Source: Albula goreensis
Lineage: Eukaryota > Chordata > Actinopteri > Albuliformes > Albulidae
NCBI GenBank assembly: GCA_022829145.1
Contig: CM040764.1
Location: 11,056,049 to 11,120,048 of the forward strand
Reading direction: 5' to 3'
Length of the DNA: 64,000 nucleotides
Below, in pieces: positions 12,890 to 25,222 of the stretch; within the stretch, counting starts at the first letter, position 1, and every line of letters starts with the position of its first letter. The translations under genes and the position numbers were made by a program. Below the pieces are notes generated by a model. It did not search any database. It was not told the DNA's origin and was given only the letters and a program-made list of their open reading frames with translations.

Positions 12890-13270
12890 CTGACATAATG
12901 AGGAACGCGAGAGAGAAAACCTCTTTCTCTGAGGGGGCTGTTTTTTTTTTTTGTCAAAAAATTTTTTAGAAGCTCTGAACTAAAAAACACCTCCAGACAC
13001 CAAACAAGGCGTGAAGCCGCCTGTCTCCAGAACCTCAAACATTCTAAGATTCTAAATGAAACGGGAGATGCTCAGATCTCTGTTTAAGTGGCTCACATCA
13101 GTCGTAATCACACACCCGGGCTCCCTCCGCCACCGTGCGCAAACACGGCGCCTCTGGCTCTCTCACACAATGTTATGATCTCGCGGCGTGTTTTTAATAT
13201 ACAGGATTCAGAGGAAGACAATAAATCCCTGCTCCCTTGGGATCTTTTTACATTCGCTAAGATACTCTAG
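12890..13270. other. Conserved-looking noncoding block
   Basis: A complex, CpG-retaining segment in AT-rich surroundings (about 13010-13190, for example 'ccgccaccgtgcgcaaac'). It contains an imperfect inverted pair of 'gagagaaaacctctttctct' type near 12910. Retained CpGs in otherwise CpG-poor intergenic DNA suggest constraint; this is inference without alignment. Confidence 0.3.
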
Positions 13271-14329
13271 AGCAAAGTTTTCATTTGTAGCCACAATTCT
13301 TAGAGCAAAAGTAACTTGGAACATTGTGAGATAGAGGGGCTTATTCATATACAAATATTACCATCTCGGATGTCATTATTTAGCTTGATTTATTTAAAAG
13401 TAAGAATAAGTTTGGGTATTTGGGATGGGAAAAAGCACAAACTTGCTTGAAATGTTTTTTTTTCTTTTTTTTTTTTACCTTAGCTTGCCATATTATTTGT
13501 GCTTTTACTCTGATTAGGTATAATTTGTATACCTACTGAGAATGAATACATTGAATTAACATTGAAGTGTTTTGACACTGGTCTCTGTGGTCAATCAATC
13601 GTTCAGTGTTGGAGTGTGCCAGTGTGTAGTCCTGTTGAAAACACAACATTGGATCAATGTGCTGTGAATATTTCATAGGCACTAGGCTGCTTGCCCAACA
13701 GCAAACATTGCTGAATGCTGTTGCCATTTCTAAATTAAGCACCAGAAAAGAGGAAAACCAGATAATTAAGGGCAAACATGATGCCCTACCAGAGCTGATC
13801 AGTCAAGTCATTAAGTACAAGGGCAATCTAAAATTCAGGGTAAACTTGGCCTAGCTAATTTGACTTTTGATACTTATGAATATGGTGATGTTTACCATCA
13901 GATGCTCAATCTGGCACATGGTTGGTTGTCTCATAATCAACTCACAAGTGCTAATCTTTTAACAAGCAGTGTTGTTTATGTTGGCATTCGAAGGATCCCA
14001 ATTTACTTCCCTAAATAGATGTTTCTATAACCAGAGCCAACCATGGCCAACCTTGAGTCTTTTTGCCTCTACCATATCAACCACCAGCAGTGACAAAAGT
14101 GACTAGCTGATATATCAAACATATAACTTTCATTCAGCATACATTTCCCAGGGGTAGGTGCAGTAGACTAGCTCAAAAATGTACTTCTTTTCCAAAATGC
14201 AGGGACAATAATCTCTGACTGGGTTGTATTTGTTAAGCCATTGTGGATGGTCAATGTTTGATGGTTTCTGTGGTCCACTAGGTTACAGACCAGCCTGCCA
14301 CTGTGGGTCATCAGGGGCTAATTTAGAGG
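13271..14329. other. Noncoding sequence
   Basis: AT-rich with poly-T tracts near 13456-13482. A minus-strand frame at 13533-13775 contains FQQDYTLAH, faintly like the second-aspartate motif of Tc1/mariner transposases, but nothing around it supports the family. No gene called. Confidence 0.5.
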
Positions 14330-14720
14330 CCAATTACGGTATTTTGGCATTTCGAAGGCATCCTGAAGACCACGAATGAACTCCTAATTAATTGAAGGAA
14401 AGACGCCAATTTTCAGATTTCAATTGGTGTCGTCGACTGTGGATCTGACAGACAGAATACGTTAGAAATGCCGCCTACCAAGTAGGGAGAAGTAACAAGC
14501 TTGTTGTGTGACACCTCAAAGCTGTCAGAGTGAGATGAGGTACCACGGAGACGCTCTGATCCTTTATTCTGCCGCTCGTGTGCAGCTGAAGCCAAAGCGA
14601 TTAAAGACGTTCCTAAAAAAATAATAAATAATTAAATAAGTCACACTGAGACCCTCTGCTGTGATGAAGACGGCCAACCGAACAAGAGCAGAACACATGC
14701 AAGCCACCTGCTTTTCTCAG
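14330..14720. other. Conserved-looking noncoding block
   Basis: Unique, balanced composition with homeodomain-type cores ('ctcctaattaattg' at about 14380) and several CpGs ('gtcgtcgac', 'gccgctcgtg'). No frame or splice pattern suggests coding. Regulatory role inferred from composition only. Confidence 0.3.
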
Positions 14721-15449
14721 TTTGAATATCTTTTTATGCTTGTTTATTCACATTTTTAAAATATTTTTAACAGCATGTCATGTATTTTTTCTGATATAAG
14801 ATTCTTGGCAGCTCCTGGTCAGTATGTTGGTGGCAATTTTCTTTTTTTTCTTCAAAGAAGTCCATAGTACCCCTCACAGTGGCTACGTTCATAATCTACA
14901 AAAGAGGAACAAAAACAGCAGAATCGTCTTTGTCCTCTTCATATTTTTATTCTGGGTAAGAAGTAGTGGTGTTGTTGCTAATAAATGTCCAGTTCCCCAT
15001 GTGATGCTTTGATTGTCATGTACTATGTCAGTAATCAACAGCAACATTTCCCTGTAAAATTGAAAGCTGCATTAAATAAATAATTAACTCAATATCATCA
15101 AACTTTGCATCAGTGTCACATTAAAATGCCATTTCCACCCTAAAACATTCAGAATATGTGTCTGAAATGCCACATGGCCCATTTCCCCAATGGAGGAAGC
15201 AAATTTGAAGCAGTTTGAAGCAAATTAGCCATTAAACATTCAAAAAAAAAATTCAGCACAAATGCATTTCTTTAATTCAATCCTGACAAAGGAAATTGCA
15301 GTACTTCTCTCATTGTTTAATCATCATATTTTAATGTTTAAAAATTTTCACTGTCAAAAGTACACTGTCAAGCCATTTTAAAAATGTGCTCTCTCCATCA
15401 GCTTTTTACATCATTTCTCTATGAGCTTTCAGTAATTTATCTTGCTACC
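14721..15449. other. AT-rich noncoding sequence
   Basis: Poly-T near 14840 and poly-A near 15241. No gene or known repeat recognised. Confidence 0.55.
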
Positions 15450-15860
15450 AATAATCCATATTTCATTCAGGCCGCTCTTCTTTTTGGCCACCATGCTTCC
15501 AGTTGTCCGGCCATAACAGGCACATTATAATCGCTGTCATGTCTGCAATGACGAACCCAAACAGGGCTCCTCTCCACCATTCTATATGGACGCTATCCGT
15601 TGATCTCGGTGCTCTTTCAAATCAAGCCTATAAACAGACATTACAGTTGTTTTACATAGCCTTGGCTCCGTGACTTCATGGAGTAAACGTTGAAACTGAA
15701 TACCGTGTCACACCATAAAGGGCCGGGCAGCAGATGATTCTCAGTGTGTTTTTTTTCAACCCGGATACATGGTCGATCTTAATGACTACAAAGAGGTGCA
15801 TTGTGGGTTGTGAAAAGATTGAACGATTCATCATCACTGCCACCTAAGCATGGCTTCATA
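15450..15860. other. Conserved-looking noncoding block
   Basis: A complex segment with scattered CpGs and no stop-free frame of note. Words such as 'ttataatcgctgtcatg' and 'ctttcaaatcaagcc' are typical of developmental enhancers in my experience, but no single motif is decisive. Confidence 0.28.
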
Positions 15861-17439
15861 AACACCTGCCAAGAGCTATCCATGAATCTCCAGTGTGTCT
15901 CATGTACAACAGAATTAACAAGACAGGCTAAGATAGCTATTACTAATGAATTGTGTTTTAAGTGATGAATAATACATTTTGCATGAAGTTGTTGGTGATT
16001 GAACTCGCCCTATATGGTACAAAACATCATATGTAAAACTAGCAGATGTGTATTCAGTGTTGTCAATGTTAATTCTCTGTCTGGACATTATATAATTTAT
16101 TGCTAGTCTTTTTTTATATTAGCAAGGAGCAGCATTCAAACGGTGTGGCAGTGTAATTATGTTCTTTGATCAGCTGCACAGTCACCTTGAAAACCCATGA
16201 CTTATTTTCCACCCGGTGACGGTTTTAAATCACCTGAGTCTGATGTTCCGGGATATATAGCGATTCTTCTGCGCTGACATCACCAAGAGTCACACACGAA
16301 AGGACAAAATAAACTTTCTGAGGATGGAGGGAAGTTTTAGATAGATGGGATAGATATCACGATCCACCCTGTAGCGTTCCATTTTTGTTAAGAGTGGGAT
16401 ATGAAATAATAATAGCAATGATATAAAATTTATTCACTTTGAAGATGCCCTCATCTTGGATTTCTTGATTTATGCTTTTATGTTTTTTTCCTGCTTCTGC
16501 AGAGGCTGTAGTTCAGTCACACAGGGTGGCACAATGGCAGAGCTGCACTGGGTGAACTAAACCTGCCACAATCAGATTCTATGATCATGCCCTTTATGGC
16601 AGTATGCAACTAGCTGACTTACTGACCGCCCAGCTAGCCTGCCGATCACCCAAATGACATCGTTCTGCTGGCTCATACTCATTGAATGGTAGCTGTTATT
16701 TCATTATCTACAGTTTGTGGAAAAGGGGAAGGGAATTTCAAAGGCAATTTCACTGAAATGGTGGAGCTGCATGCCTAGTTAACTGACAAGCAGTCCTTGA
16801 CTCGCAGTTTGATCTGGTCATAATGAGGACCAGATGTGTTACACTGCTTTGGCTTCAAAACTGAAGGTAGATGATGCTGGTGTACGATCTGTACGATCTC
16901 AGATTAAGTCCGTTAAAAGTGTGCAACAGAGTTGCAGTCATTGGGCTATGTTGATGTTATTACAACCACAATACTGATCAGAGTCACATTGACTGTACTT
17001 ACCAAGTACAGTCATCAATCAACCCATCAACAGCTCCTATTGAATAATCAATTGTGGCAATCGCTATGGGAGACAAGCCAGTTACCACAAATATTGCATT
17101 CAAGTACCCATACTGCATCAGTGATGGTATGATTGATGGTTATTTAATTTGTGTCCATCCTGATAAAAGCTCTGTAACTGTATAAAGAATACTCAGGGTT
17201 GAGGCTGACTCCACTATGTGCATTCCACATATTCCTGACAACTGATTTTGCTGTAAATTAACGCATCTTTTCTTTAATGATCAGAATCGATTACCTATTT
17301 TTTTCCTTACATTGGGATCAGGCCAGTGATTACCAGGTGATTTCTCATAATGCTTTTGAATTCCCAAACTATCCCACAACACAAATAATATGTTTCACTA
17401 AAATAAACATTATCATGATTTAGGTTGACACCCAATCCT
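15861..17439. other. Noncoding sequence
   Basis: Mostly AT-rich. 16190-16320 is more complex. 16525-16570 ('gggtggcacaatggcag') faintly recalls the head of a fish interspersed repeat. A short tandem TGTACGATC x2 lies at 16881-16898. No gene. Confidence 0.45.
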
Positions 17440-18420
17440 GAAACCTGTACAAATCAGGAAATAGAGATAATAAAATCAACAGGGACACCCAAAGGATGGA
17501 GTCCTGTGACGCGCTTCTTAGGGGGAAGAATAACATTGACAGGGCACAGCAGAGAGCAATTACAGCCCATGAGGGCAGAAGGCAACCCCTCAGGGTCACC
17601 TCCGTAACAATGTATCCCTTCCCCCGGTGCTGCTTTCCCACAGAAAGATGGAGGAGCAGAAAAATGCTTAGACGCAGACAAACAATGACTGCTTGTTAAG
17701 GTTAGTCATGTACGAATAATGGGAAAAAATCGCCTGCTCAGTTTAAACAGTAAAAAAAAAACAAAAAAAAACAACTTCTTGAAGGGGAAATTGATGTGTT
17801 CTAGCTCATTATTTTCCTTAACAAATGTGGAGGGGTGCAGTCGTTTGTTTTTCGAAAATTAAAAAAGTACCATTACTGTTGGATGACAGCCATAACACAA
17901 TGCATCACCACAGTTGGGTAATTGCAGTTTTTGACAATGTGCCTGATTTTTCCTTATGGCCCCGAATCAATCTGTGTCGATCCCTTAACATTGCCTTACA
18001 AATAAATGGCCTTATAGATTTCTACACTGATACAATTTTGTTAGGTGTCACTGTCATACATTATGATCTGTGATTTGAGGAGGTGGGCTGTTGTTGTAGA
18101 TGGACTGCAGGGGGCTGATTAGCGAGAGGTGTGCTTGCATGGCAGACTGTGTTTACAGCCCTCCATGGGCGGTGGAATGGCTGTCGTGAGTAGTCGCCCC
18201 GTTAGGCCAACAGCACTGGCACGGGGCAGTCAAAGTCACAGCGCTTACGCTCATTGTATTGGAGGCGGGTTGGGGACACCACTTTCAGCTGCCCCTTTTT
18301 AGTGATTGTTTGAAGAAGTGAGAGAATTTAGATAGATCAGTCTAAACAGAAGAGAGACAACCTTTCGCCAGCTCCCAATTATAGCTTTTACTAATTAGCC
18401 AACCATGAATCTAAATGAAA
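17440..18420. other. Conserved-looking noncoding cluster
   Basis: Two complex segments (about 17440-17700 and 18060-18320) flank a poly-A-rich stretch at 17752-17775. The first has an acceptor-like 'gctgctttcccacag' ending near 17642, but frames on both strands overlap (17420-17699) and none resembles a protein. The second keeps CpGs ('gtagtcgccccgttagg'). Confidence 0.28.
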
Positions 18421-19349
18421 TAAATTAATAAATAAATCAAATAAATACATCTTGTAATCGTATAATTATGGCCCTAAGTTTCAAATCAGCAATGCACATT
18501 AGTTCTGGGGTATAATCTTAGCACAGTGTTCAGTTTTGAAAGAGGAAAGAGAATTAGTCTGACTTCTTCTGAAGGACAATTGTGTTTTTGTTCTGAAAGT
18601 CTCTGAGCCATAGCAATATCTCAGTGCAAATGAACCGACAGTTTCTGTCAACTTCCATGCATAGGAAATGAATTAATTGTCATTTAAATATTTTATCCAT
18701 GTTCAATCGGAGTTTGCATTTGACCTCACAGACAGGCTGTCAAAACTTTGTCAAAGTAGCATGTCATACAACTGATGGAAGTTTAATCCTTACAAATCCA
18801 TAGATTTTCAAAGTAATCATGCCAGCATTTTCACAGTTGCAGTCAGGTAATTTGATGTCCAGAAACGTTACCAACATTCAAGTTGATCTCACACGAAATA
18901 GGGAACCCAACTGATTATAGCGGGATTAAGACAATAAATGTTTTTGATGAAACTGACCTTTAAAGAATGACCTTTTGAGGAGTGATTCAGTTGTTTGGGG
19001 GTTGAATATAAATAGAAAAGCACACACCTTTTAAAAAAATCACACTAAGTATGTGTGACACGGCATCTCTCAAACAGACAGTTCAGCTTCATATACTTGG
19101 CATGGCAGATGAGTCATTCCTTTTAAGTCTCCACTCAACTCTAATGAAGCTTTTAAAAGTTCTCACAAGCAGTGAGCAATGTGAAATGTGCAGCACTGGT
19201 ACAGAAATACAGGATGCCACACTGAGCCAATGCAATACAAACAGCAAAGCACAAGAAGAACGCACAAAGTGCATGGGCGCATTGCTTTTTCCCTTCAGTG
19301 TGTTTCTTTTACAAACACACATAGGCGGTCAGCATCTTGAAAAGGAATG
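18421..19349. other. AT-rich noncoding sequence
   Basis: Starts with AAATAAAT-type simple sequence (about 18417-18450). The overlapping opposite frames at 19051-19350 and 19089-19322 resemble nothing known and are treated as chance. Confidence 0.5.
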
Positions 19350-19720
19350 AACAGGTGTTTGGGCTCCCAGTCTGAAATTGAAAACAGAATACAAGGCACT
19401 CAGGCTGGTTTTCTTTTTACAGTGTAATACATTTCCAGACCAAGTCTGCATTAATTGTGCCAGAACAGAGTGAAAAGCATCGTCCAGCCACCGGCTCCCG
19501 GGAAGATTGGTTAGTTCATGATTGATCAGCCTGTGTGGGGTCCATTTAATTGACAGTAAATAAGCCCAGCTTGGGATATACATGGCTTTGTTGTCAGTGT
19601 GACCCAGATGTAGGGATATTTCAAGAGCAAAACGTGCGGAAACCAGTTGGGGATGAATGAGGGGAAAGGTGTATCAAAGCAGTTTGACTGATACATGCAG
19701 CGCACTATTAGCATCATTCT
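19350..19720. other. Conserved-looking noncoding block
   Basis: Complex unique sequence with ATTA, TTAATTG and TGATTGAT words (about 19450-19560), of the kind bound by homeodomain and PBX/MEIS factors. No coding support. Inferred from composition. Confidence 0.27.
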
Positions 19721-20420
19721 TTATCTCTGAACATGGGTGAACAGATCCTCCAGTACCGAGATGGGCTAGATGCTAGCATGAAGTTTGCATAGTCATCTAA
19801 CAGTACACACAATGACCTTATATGTGACATGTTGTCCAGTATTTCAGGACAGTTGCCTTGTATTTGTACAGGCGACGTGACCTTAGCAGACTATGGGTTC
19901 ATCCGTTATAAAAAAGCGGGAGATAGTGGGGAGAATATCACACAAGTGATATTGTTATCACTGGTCGTCATTTGAAATAAGGTGAGCGAGCTGTAGCTGC
20001 ACCACACATCTTTCTGGATAAGCGCACCTCAGACGGATGATCTGTGGATGTCCTGTGATGGTCCTGACCTTAAAAGATGACTGCCTTTGTCTGTTTGGGT
20101 TCAATGAGCTTCATGGTGAGTAGTTTTCTCTGTTTGTGTCCCTTACATGAACTGTCTTTGCCATTTTAGGTGAAACGGTATTTGAGCGGTAACAATTCCA
20201 ACTATTGTTGCTCCTGTATGTGGCTGTCATTGAAATAACTGATTAACAAACATAGATTTAACTGTAAATTCCCTTTTTCATTCCATTGTTGATAATAGGA
20301 TGTATTGAAGTGTACAACTTCTTCAACAAACTGTTGCCGTAATTAGTATGATTACAATTAAATGAAAATATATTTACAAATAGAATATTATTACTGAATG
20401 TAACAAATAGCAAAACAAAA
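19721..20420. other. Noncoding sequence with a small palindrome
   Basis: AT-rich. A perfect 8-bp inverted repeat AATATCAC/GTGATATT with a 4-nt loop occupies 19934-19953. A donor-like ATG/GTGAGT near 20115 has no recognisable exon. Confidence 0.5.
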
Positions 20421-21410
20421 AAAATGATTCACCAGTAAAGATGGCAAACCTGAACAGAAAGTATAGCATGATGGATGCTGAATAAAAGAACAGACACAAA
20501 CTTCAGATGTTGGTATGCCATGGTTCTGTATGCCTCATAAATGGTGTTCATGGAGAGTCTCGCTTTCTCCAGGGCCCGGGTCTGCCCTGTCCTCCATAGT
20601 CCTGTGTGGCATTGTGGGAAGGCATGGGTGGTGACACCATACGGAAGCTCTTTAGGATTCTCACCATGCTCCCTGATTTCTTGGGTGACATTACCTCCAT
20701 CATAGTTACTTGGTTCGTCAGGAGCAGCACAGCACATTAGCCTTGCTCAGTGGGTGACTGTGGTGGTGGGTGGGTAGGCCTGTCACTTGTTATGTAGTTG
20801 AGCAGTCTTTCACTTAGCGGGTGCCTCCATTGCCATTTTATTCATCCATCCTGACTCATCCTTGTGTGGAGGTCTTTTAGTATTTTTTTATTATTTCGTG
20901 TGTGCATAGAGACTGGGGTTCCATCTGACTCAGAGTCCAGGCTGTCCTTCCCTCCCTCTGCTGAGTCAGCACAGCCTTACTGCTCAGTCGAGCTGTCCTC
21001 ACACAAGTCACTCCGCTAAACGTTAAAAAGAAAATGCATATCATATGCAATGTATGACACTCCCATGGTTACACAATCGTAATTATGCTCTCATTACTAC
21101 TCACAAGATTGTATTGGTGGCTGTTGGCCTGTTACTGCTATCTCTGTTTATGAAAGATAATTGTAAAACAAATGACTAGTTTCACCTGAAAACTGACATA
21201 CACCAATTTTCAGTTAAGAAAATGCATCAAACTATTTCTACTTCTTGGTCTTCTTGGCTCCTGCTTCACTGAGCAGCAGTGCTCTTCCTTTTCTTCTCCG
21301 AGGTACCTCCTTCTCTTGTTGCATTATTCAGCCGAGAATACAAAGTATTGATTACTGTTTTTACAGAGCACATGACATACGGTCATCGACCCTGCTTTTC
21401 TCCCTTTCAG
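20421..21410. other. Upstream flank of the Harbinger fossil; origin uncertain
   Basis: A minus-strand frame at 20429-20737 (102 codons) and an acidic minus-strand stretch near 20900-21010 could be remains of the second protein (Myb/SANT-like) that Harbinger elements carry, but I see no SANT tryptophans and do not claim it. The segment just before 21411 is pyrimidine-rich and ends 'tccctttcag', an acceptor-like site exactly where transposase similarity begins. The transposase N-terminal part is not visible. Confidence 0.3.
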
Positions 21411-22083
21411 ATACAGTACCTCGGATCCGGTGAGTGACCATGTCACTTAGTTACCCAATGGGCATTGCAATTGTGGCTGCCTCTGTAGAGGACACATGTC
21501 AGGCTGTTGTCAGCAAGCTAATGCAGGTTCAAATGCCTAGCCTCACTCAGGATGAATGGAAGACCATAGCATAGGAGTTTGCTATAAAATGGAACCACCC
21601 TTGTTGCATAAGTGCAATTGACAAAGCAGTTCTGTAGCACGCCAGTTTTCCAATTCCAAGGCAAAACTGTTCTCTTTCTCTGTTCAATGGATGCATATGA
21701 ACTTTTCTATATGGTGCATGAGGTGTTTAAGATGAGCAAATGAGGCAGATGTGTAGTCTGTCCGTGTGCTGGGAAAATGGATGGAGAGAGGGGCTTAAGG
21801 TACGGCTGGCGCTCTCCATCTGGGAAAGATTCCATTTGTGATTTGTGAAGGGTGCTGCCTGAAGAGGTACTTAATATGACCTTAACCTGGGCATTGCCTG
21901 CTCATAGAGAAGAGAATTTTCAATTATTACTTTTCTCCAGCCAGGAAAGTGGTACAAAAGGCCTTTGGCATACTTCCATCAAAATGGAGGATTTTCAACA
22001 GGAGTCTCAAACCATTAACTCACAAAGTTGATAGTCTCATCCATGTCTGTCACAATTTTCTACTGAACCCAAGTGAGGCCACA
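21411..22083 (+). pseudogene. PIF/Harbinger transposase, decayed (HARBI1/DDE_Tnp_4 type)
   Basis: Cut-and-paste DNA transposase remnant. Similarity runs in order across shifted frames: YLGSGE (about 21418; family 'RYLASGD'), then SLSYPMGIAIVAASVEDTC and MPSLTQDEW (21442-21575), then KWNHPCCISAID (around 21620; family 'AIDGKH', first catalytic Asp kept but the following GKH lost), then a KIPFVI...LKRYLI segment and a final block NYYFSPARKVV followed by KAFGILPSKWRIF (about 21925-21995) and VDSLIHVCHNFLL (to about 22063). Family knowledge: the catalytic triad is DDE and the last block is usually VVE.AFGIL. Here that Glu reads Gln, the second Asp region is unrecognisable, and there are in-frame stops (TAG after EWKTIA) and frameshifts, so it cannot encode an active enzyme. 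Terminal inverted repeats and the 3-bp target duplication were not found. Confidence in the family is high, in the exact ends low. Confidence 0.85.
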
Positions 22084-23427
22084 CCAAGCCTTCAGCCCCT
22101 GACTAAAGGGGTAACAGGGCAGGAGGGGATGGCGTCTCTATGACAGACAGCTGAAGTTTTTCTGCTCTCCAAAGCGAGTACGGGATGGAATCCATGGCAA
22201 GGGCAAGAAACTCATTTTGTGGGGAAAGACCAGAGCTGGGAAACATACCATTATCATCATAAAAATATATTTGATTTGATCATATCCTCACCGAATAGAT
22301 ATTATGCGACATTCACCGTTATCAAATGGTATAGATAGTGTTATCATGATATGGATAGTAAACTGAATCCCTGGCCGCAGAAATGGATTGCTACATAAAA
22401 GTTGTGGCAAATAAGATATTCAACATATACAAACTTTTTTTTATCTGCACATTAGCTACTGGTGTTGTTAATCAAATGATAAACTGTTTCCATGGTTACC
22501 CTTCATAGATTAATCTTTGGCTGTGTTGGTAGATAATGCAGTCAGAGTGTTAACTTTGAACGGTGATTAAACATTTTGGCCGGAACTACTTCATAGGTTT
22601 TAAATTATTGAAAATTAATGTTCACCCTCCAGCCAATCACAAGAGAGAATCCAGTGCAGCCATGATATAAATATTCAATATCTCATTTCTGTCATCACAC
22701 CTCTGATAAATCTTGAAACTTATTTCTCAAAAAAAAGTGTACTTTAACTGTAATATGTTTGTTTCCACTTATTGAAAAGATGGTTGGATATTTTATTCAT
22801 CTGATTTATATACAGAAATATAAATTTTTCAGGGCTCAATGTACGTCAGCAAATTGTAATCAGGGTTCAAAAATGGTTATGCATTTTGTAGGAATGCTGG
22901 AAGAAAATCTAGGAGCTGCAAGGTACCTGTGAGCCTTAGGAAACATCTACTGCCTATATTCGGTCCCATTGTTGTTTCTTTTCCTTGTTTTCATTTGTTA
23001 TTCAAGCAGTGGAATGAAGGGGCCTTGAGCCAATCTCCAGTCCTTTTGTCATTCCCCTGTCCGTCCACTCTCCACCCAGCTCAGAACCAACACCTGTCCT
23101 TGTGGTGTTTTTGCAGCTATGATAAAGACTAACACGGTCAATAATTGTTTATATTTCATCAAGCATTCAAGGTGAGGCTGTCAATTCAAATGGCGTTACT
23201 AATCTATCTGATATGGATTCTTTAGAGAATCATGCCATTCGTAGAGGATAGATTCACTGAAATGAACTGAAGGTTATGTTTGCATACGGCCTGTATCATT
23301 CATTCATTTGGTTTCCACATTGAATGTCAGAATTAGTATACGTGTTTTATCCCAGAAAACACCTTTTAACAGTTTAATTCAGCACTTTCTTGCACATGAT
23401 TTCAAGTCAAATGTCAGCTCAGACAGT

Positions 23428-23428
<1 letters not shown>
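22084..23428. other. Noncoding sequence 3' of the Harbinger fossil
   Basis: May include the element's 3' end, which I cannot delimit. 22240-22900 is AT-rich. An X-box-like GTTTCCATGGTTAC lies at 22486-22499. The frame at 22929-23132 is unrecognised. Confidence 0.45.

Positions 23429-23498
<70 letters not shown>
23429..23498. repeat. (GT)35 microsatellite
   Basis: A perfect run of about 35 GT units, probably polymorphic. It generates the Cys/Val run inside the plus-strand frame 23308-23577, which is not a gene. Confidence 0.98.
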
Positions 23499-23499
<1 letters not shown>

Positions 23500-24889
23500 A
23501 TACTAACATTAGTAATTACATTTGCAAGAGGGGTAACATCGATGTATTTTCAGGCATTCAAATTGTCTGTTGTGTGATTGGGTGAGTTATTGTGTTGTGA
23601 GGTCATTGTTATTCCCAGATATTTCAATTACAGCCAACCTTTGAAAGCTGTATTCCCAGAAATGTTTTGTGTGAGGGATTTTTAGTATTTATTATGAGTT
23701 GCTGCACATGTTGTTTACCACACAGCCACATGTCTGTCCCCATTAACATGTACAGACAGACACTGCACAGAATGAGGAGCTCCTATGAAAAGAGAAAAAA
23801 TAATAATTTCATGTTTCAGGAAAGTTTACTCATGATTGTTCATATTGAAAAAGTGTAAAATTGTTAACAATAATATTTCCTCCATTTATAATGCTGTTAT
23901 TGGTTAAATTAGGTTTATCAAGAAACAGAGCAGCACACTATGTCATTATTATCATTATCTATGTGTATTGAGAGCTAATGTTTGCTTGTTAGCTTTGTCC
24001 TCATTTGCTTATACCTTCAGTGAACGGCATGAATCACAGACCCTGAAACCATGAGACGCTTGAAAGTAGCAAATCACAAATGTCAATAAACCCCATTTTG
24101 AACCATATTGGTATTTTTTGTGAAGAAATGAATGGGACAAACCCCTTCTGTGGAGACACAGTGCTTCTGTGAACCCCTGTTAGTTTCTGGAGGAGGACAG
24201 TGGCAGCACAAAGTGAATTACTGTACATTACACAGGATGCCTGAAGGAAATGCTACTCTCATCAAGAGCTTGGTGCCTAATGTGAGGGAACATTAGTAAA
24301 TTACTCACTAAGCAAGCAGAATGAGCTGATGAGAGGGGGAGTCAATTTAAAGTGATAAAATATTATTAGTAATGTATATGTCATTTTATTTTTAGAAGTG
24401 TGACAGTTGATGCAATATTTACAAATGAAAAGCACATAGCTACTCAAAGCATCTTTACCAATAAACAAAAAAAGTTTAGATCAAGTATATCTGATGTAGT
24501 ATGGACAATAAAGACAATATTTTCACCTCAGAAATGTTCTGGGAATAATGTTCTTGGAAATATATTTTTCAGTTGAAGTTTGCTGTTCAATATATTCTAG
24601 CTACATTTTAGTACATGTCACATTATATGATGTATCCAAGTCAAAATGTTTTTTTATTATGATTGTGAATTAAAAAAAAACATAAGTAGTGTTAACTTGC
24701 TGAACTGTGCTTAAGAATAAAATAAGCACAGTATGCGTTTCATCATTCAAATGGATTACATTGAGGCCACATTCATTCGCCTTTCCATGTACCATGGAGT
24801 CATTTTATCTGCCTGTTTTTTTTTACAATGAGAACAACGTTCATTTCCAAATAATGATCAGATCTGCAATCAGACACAACTCAATCTCG
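23499..24889. other. AT-rich noncoding sequence
   Basis: No gene, RNA or repeat family recognised. Short A and T tracts only (for example 24672-24681). Confidence 0.55.
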
Positions 24890-25222
24890 AATGTCGCCCT
24901 TGGGTCAGAGTTCAGACCCGGTGCAGGTCGTTGCTGCATGCGCACGCTGCTAAATCCCTGCTGGGCTTTCTGGGAAAGCCTTTGCTGTCTGACCCTTCAC
25001 TCCCCGAGAGCCGTTCCCATGGCCTGGCTCAAGACGGACCCTGCTGTTCTGCTCCCTGAGGGAGGCTGGCGGTCCGGCGACTGCAGTCGCTCTGTCCCTG
25101 TTCTGCTGCACTCATCCTCTAAGCAGACCGGTGCCTCAGAAGGACAGGATAAACACATGCAAACAATTCAGACACATCCATGTTTTTTTTGTCATGGATA
25201 TCTTGCTATGGTTAGAGGTTAG
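24707..25222 (+). other. Longest open frame in the window (171 codons), probably not a gene
   Basis: The frame crosses from AT-rich DNA into a GC-rich, CpG-bearing patch (about 24890-25130). The second half is rich in Arg, Ser, Cys and Trp, as expected from GC-rich noncoding DNA read at random. I see no signal peptide, domain, repeat or known motif, and no upstream TATA-like or initiator context. The patch itself could be a regulatory element or an exon read in another frame. Confidence 0.15.

Noticed and set aside
13533..13775. FQQDYTLAH motif suggesting a Tc1/mariner transposase
   Set aside because: No neighbouring similarity before or after the motif in any frame. A single short match is not enough.
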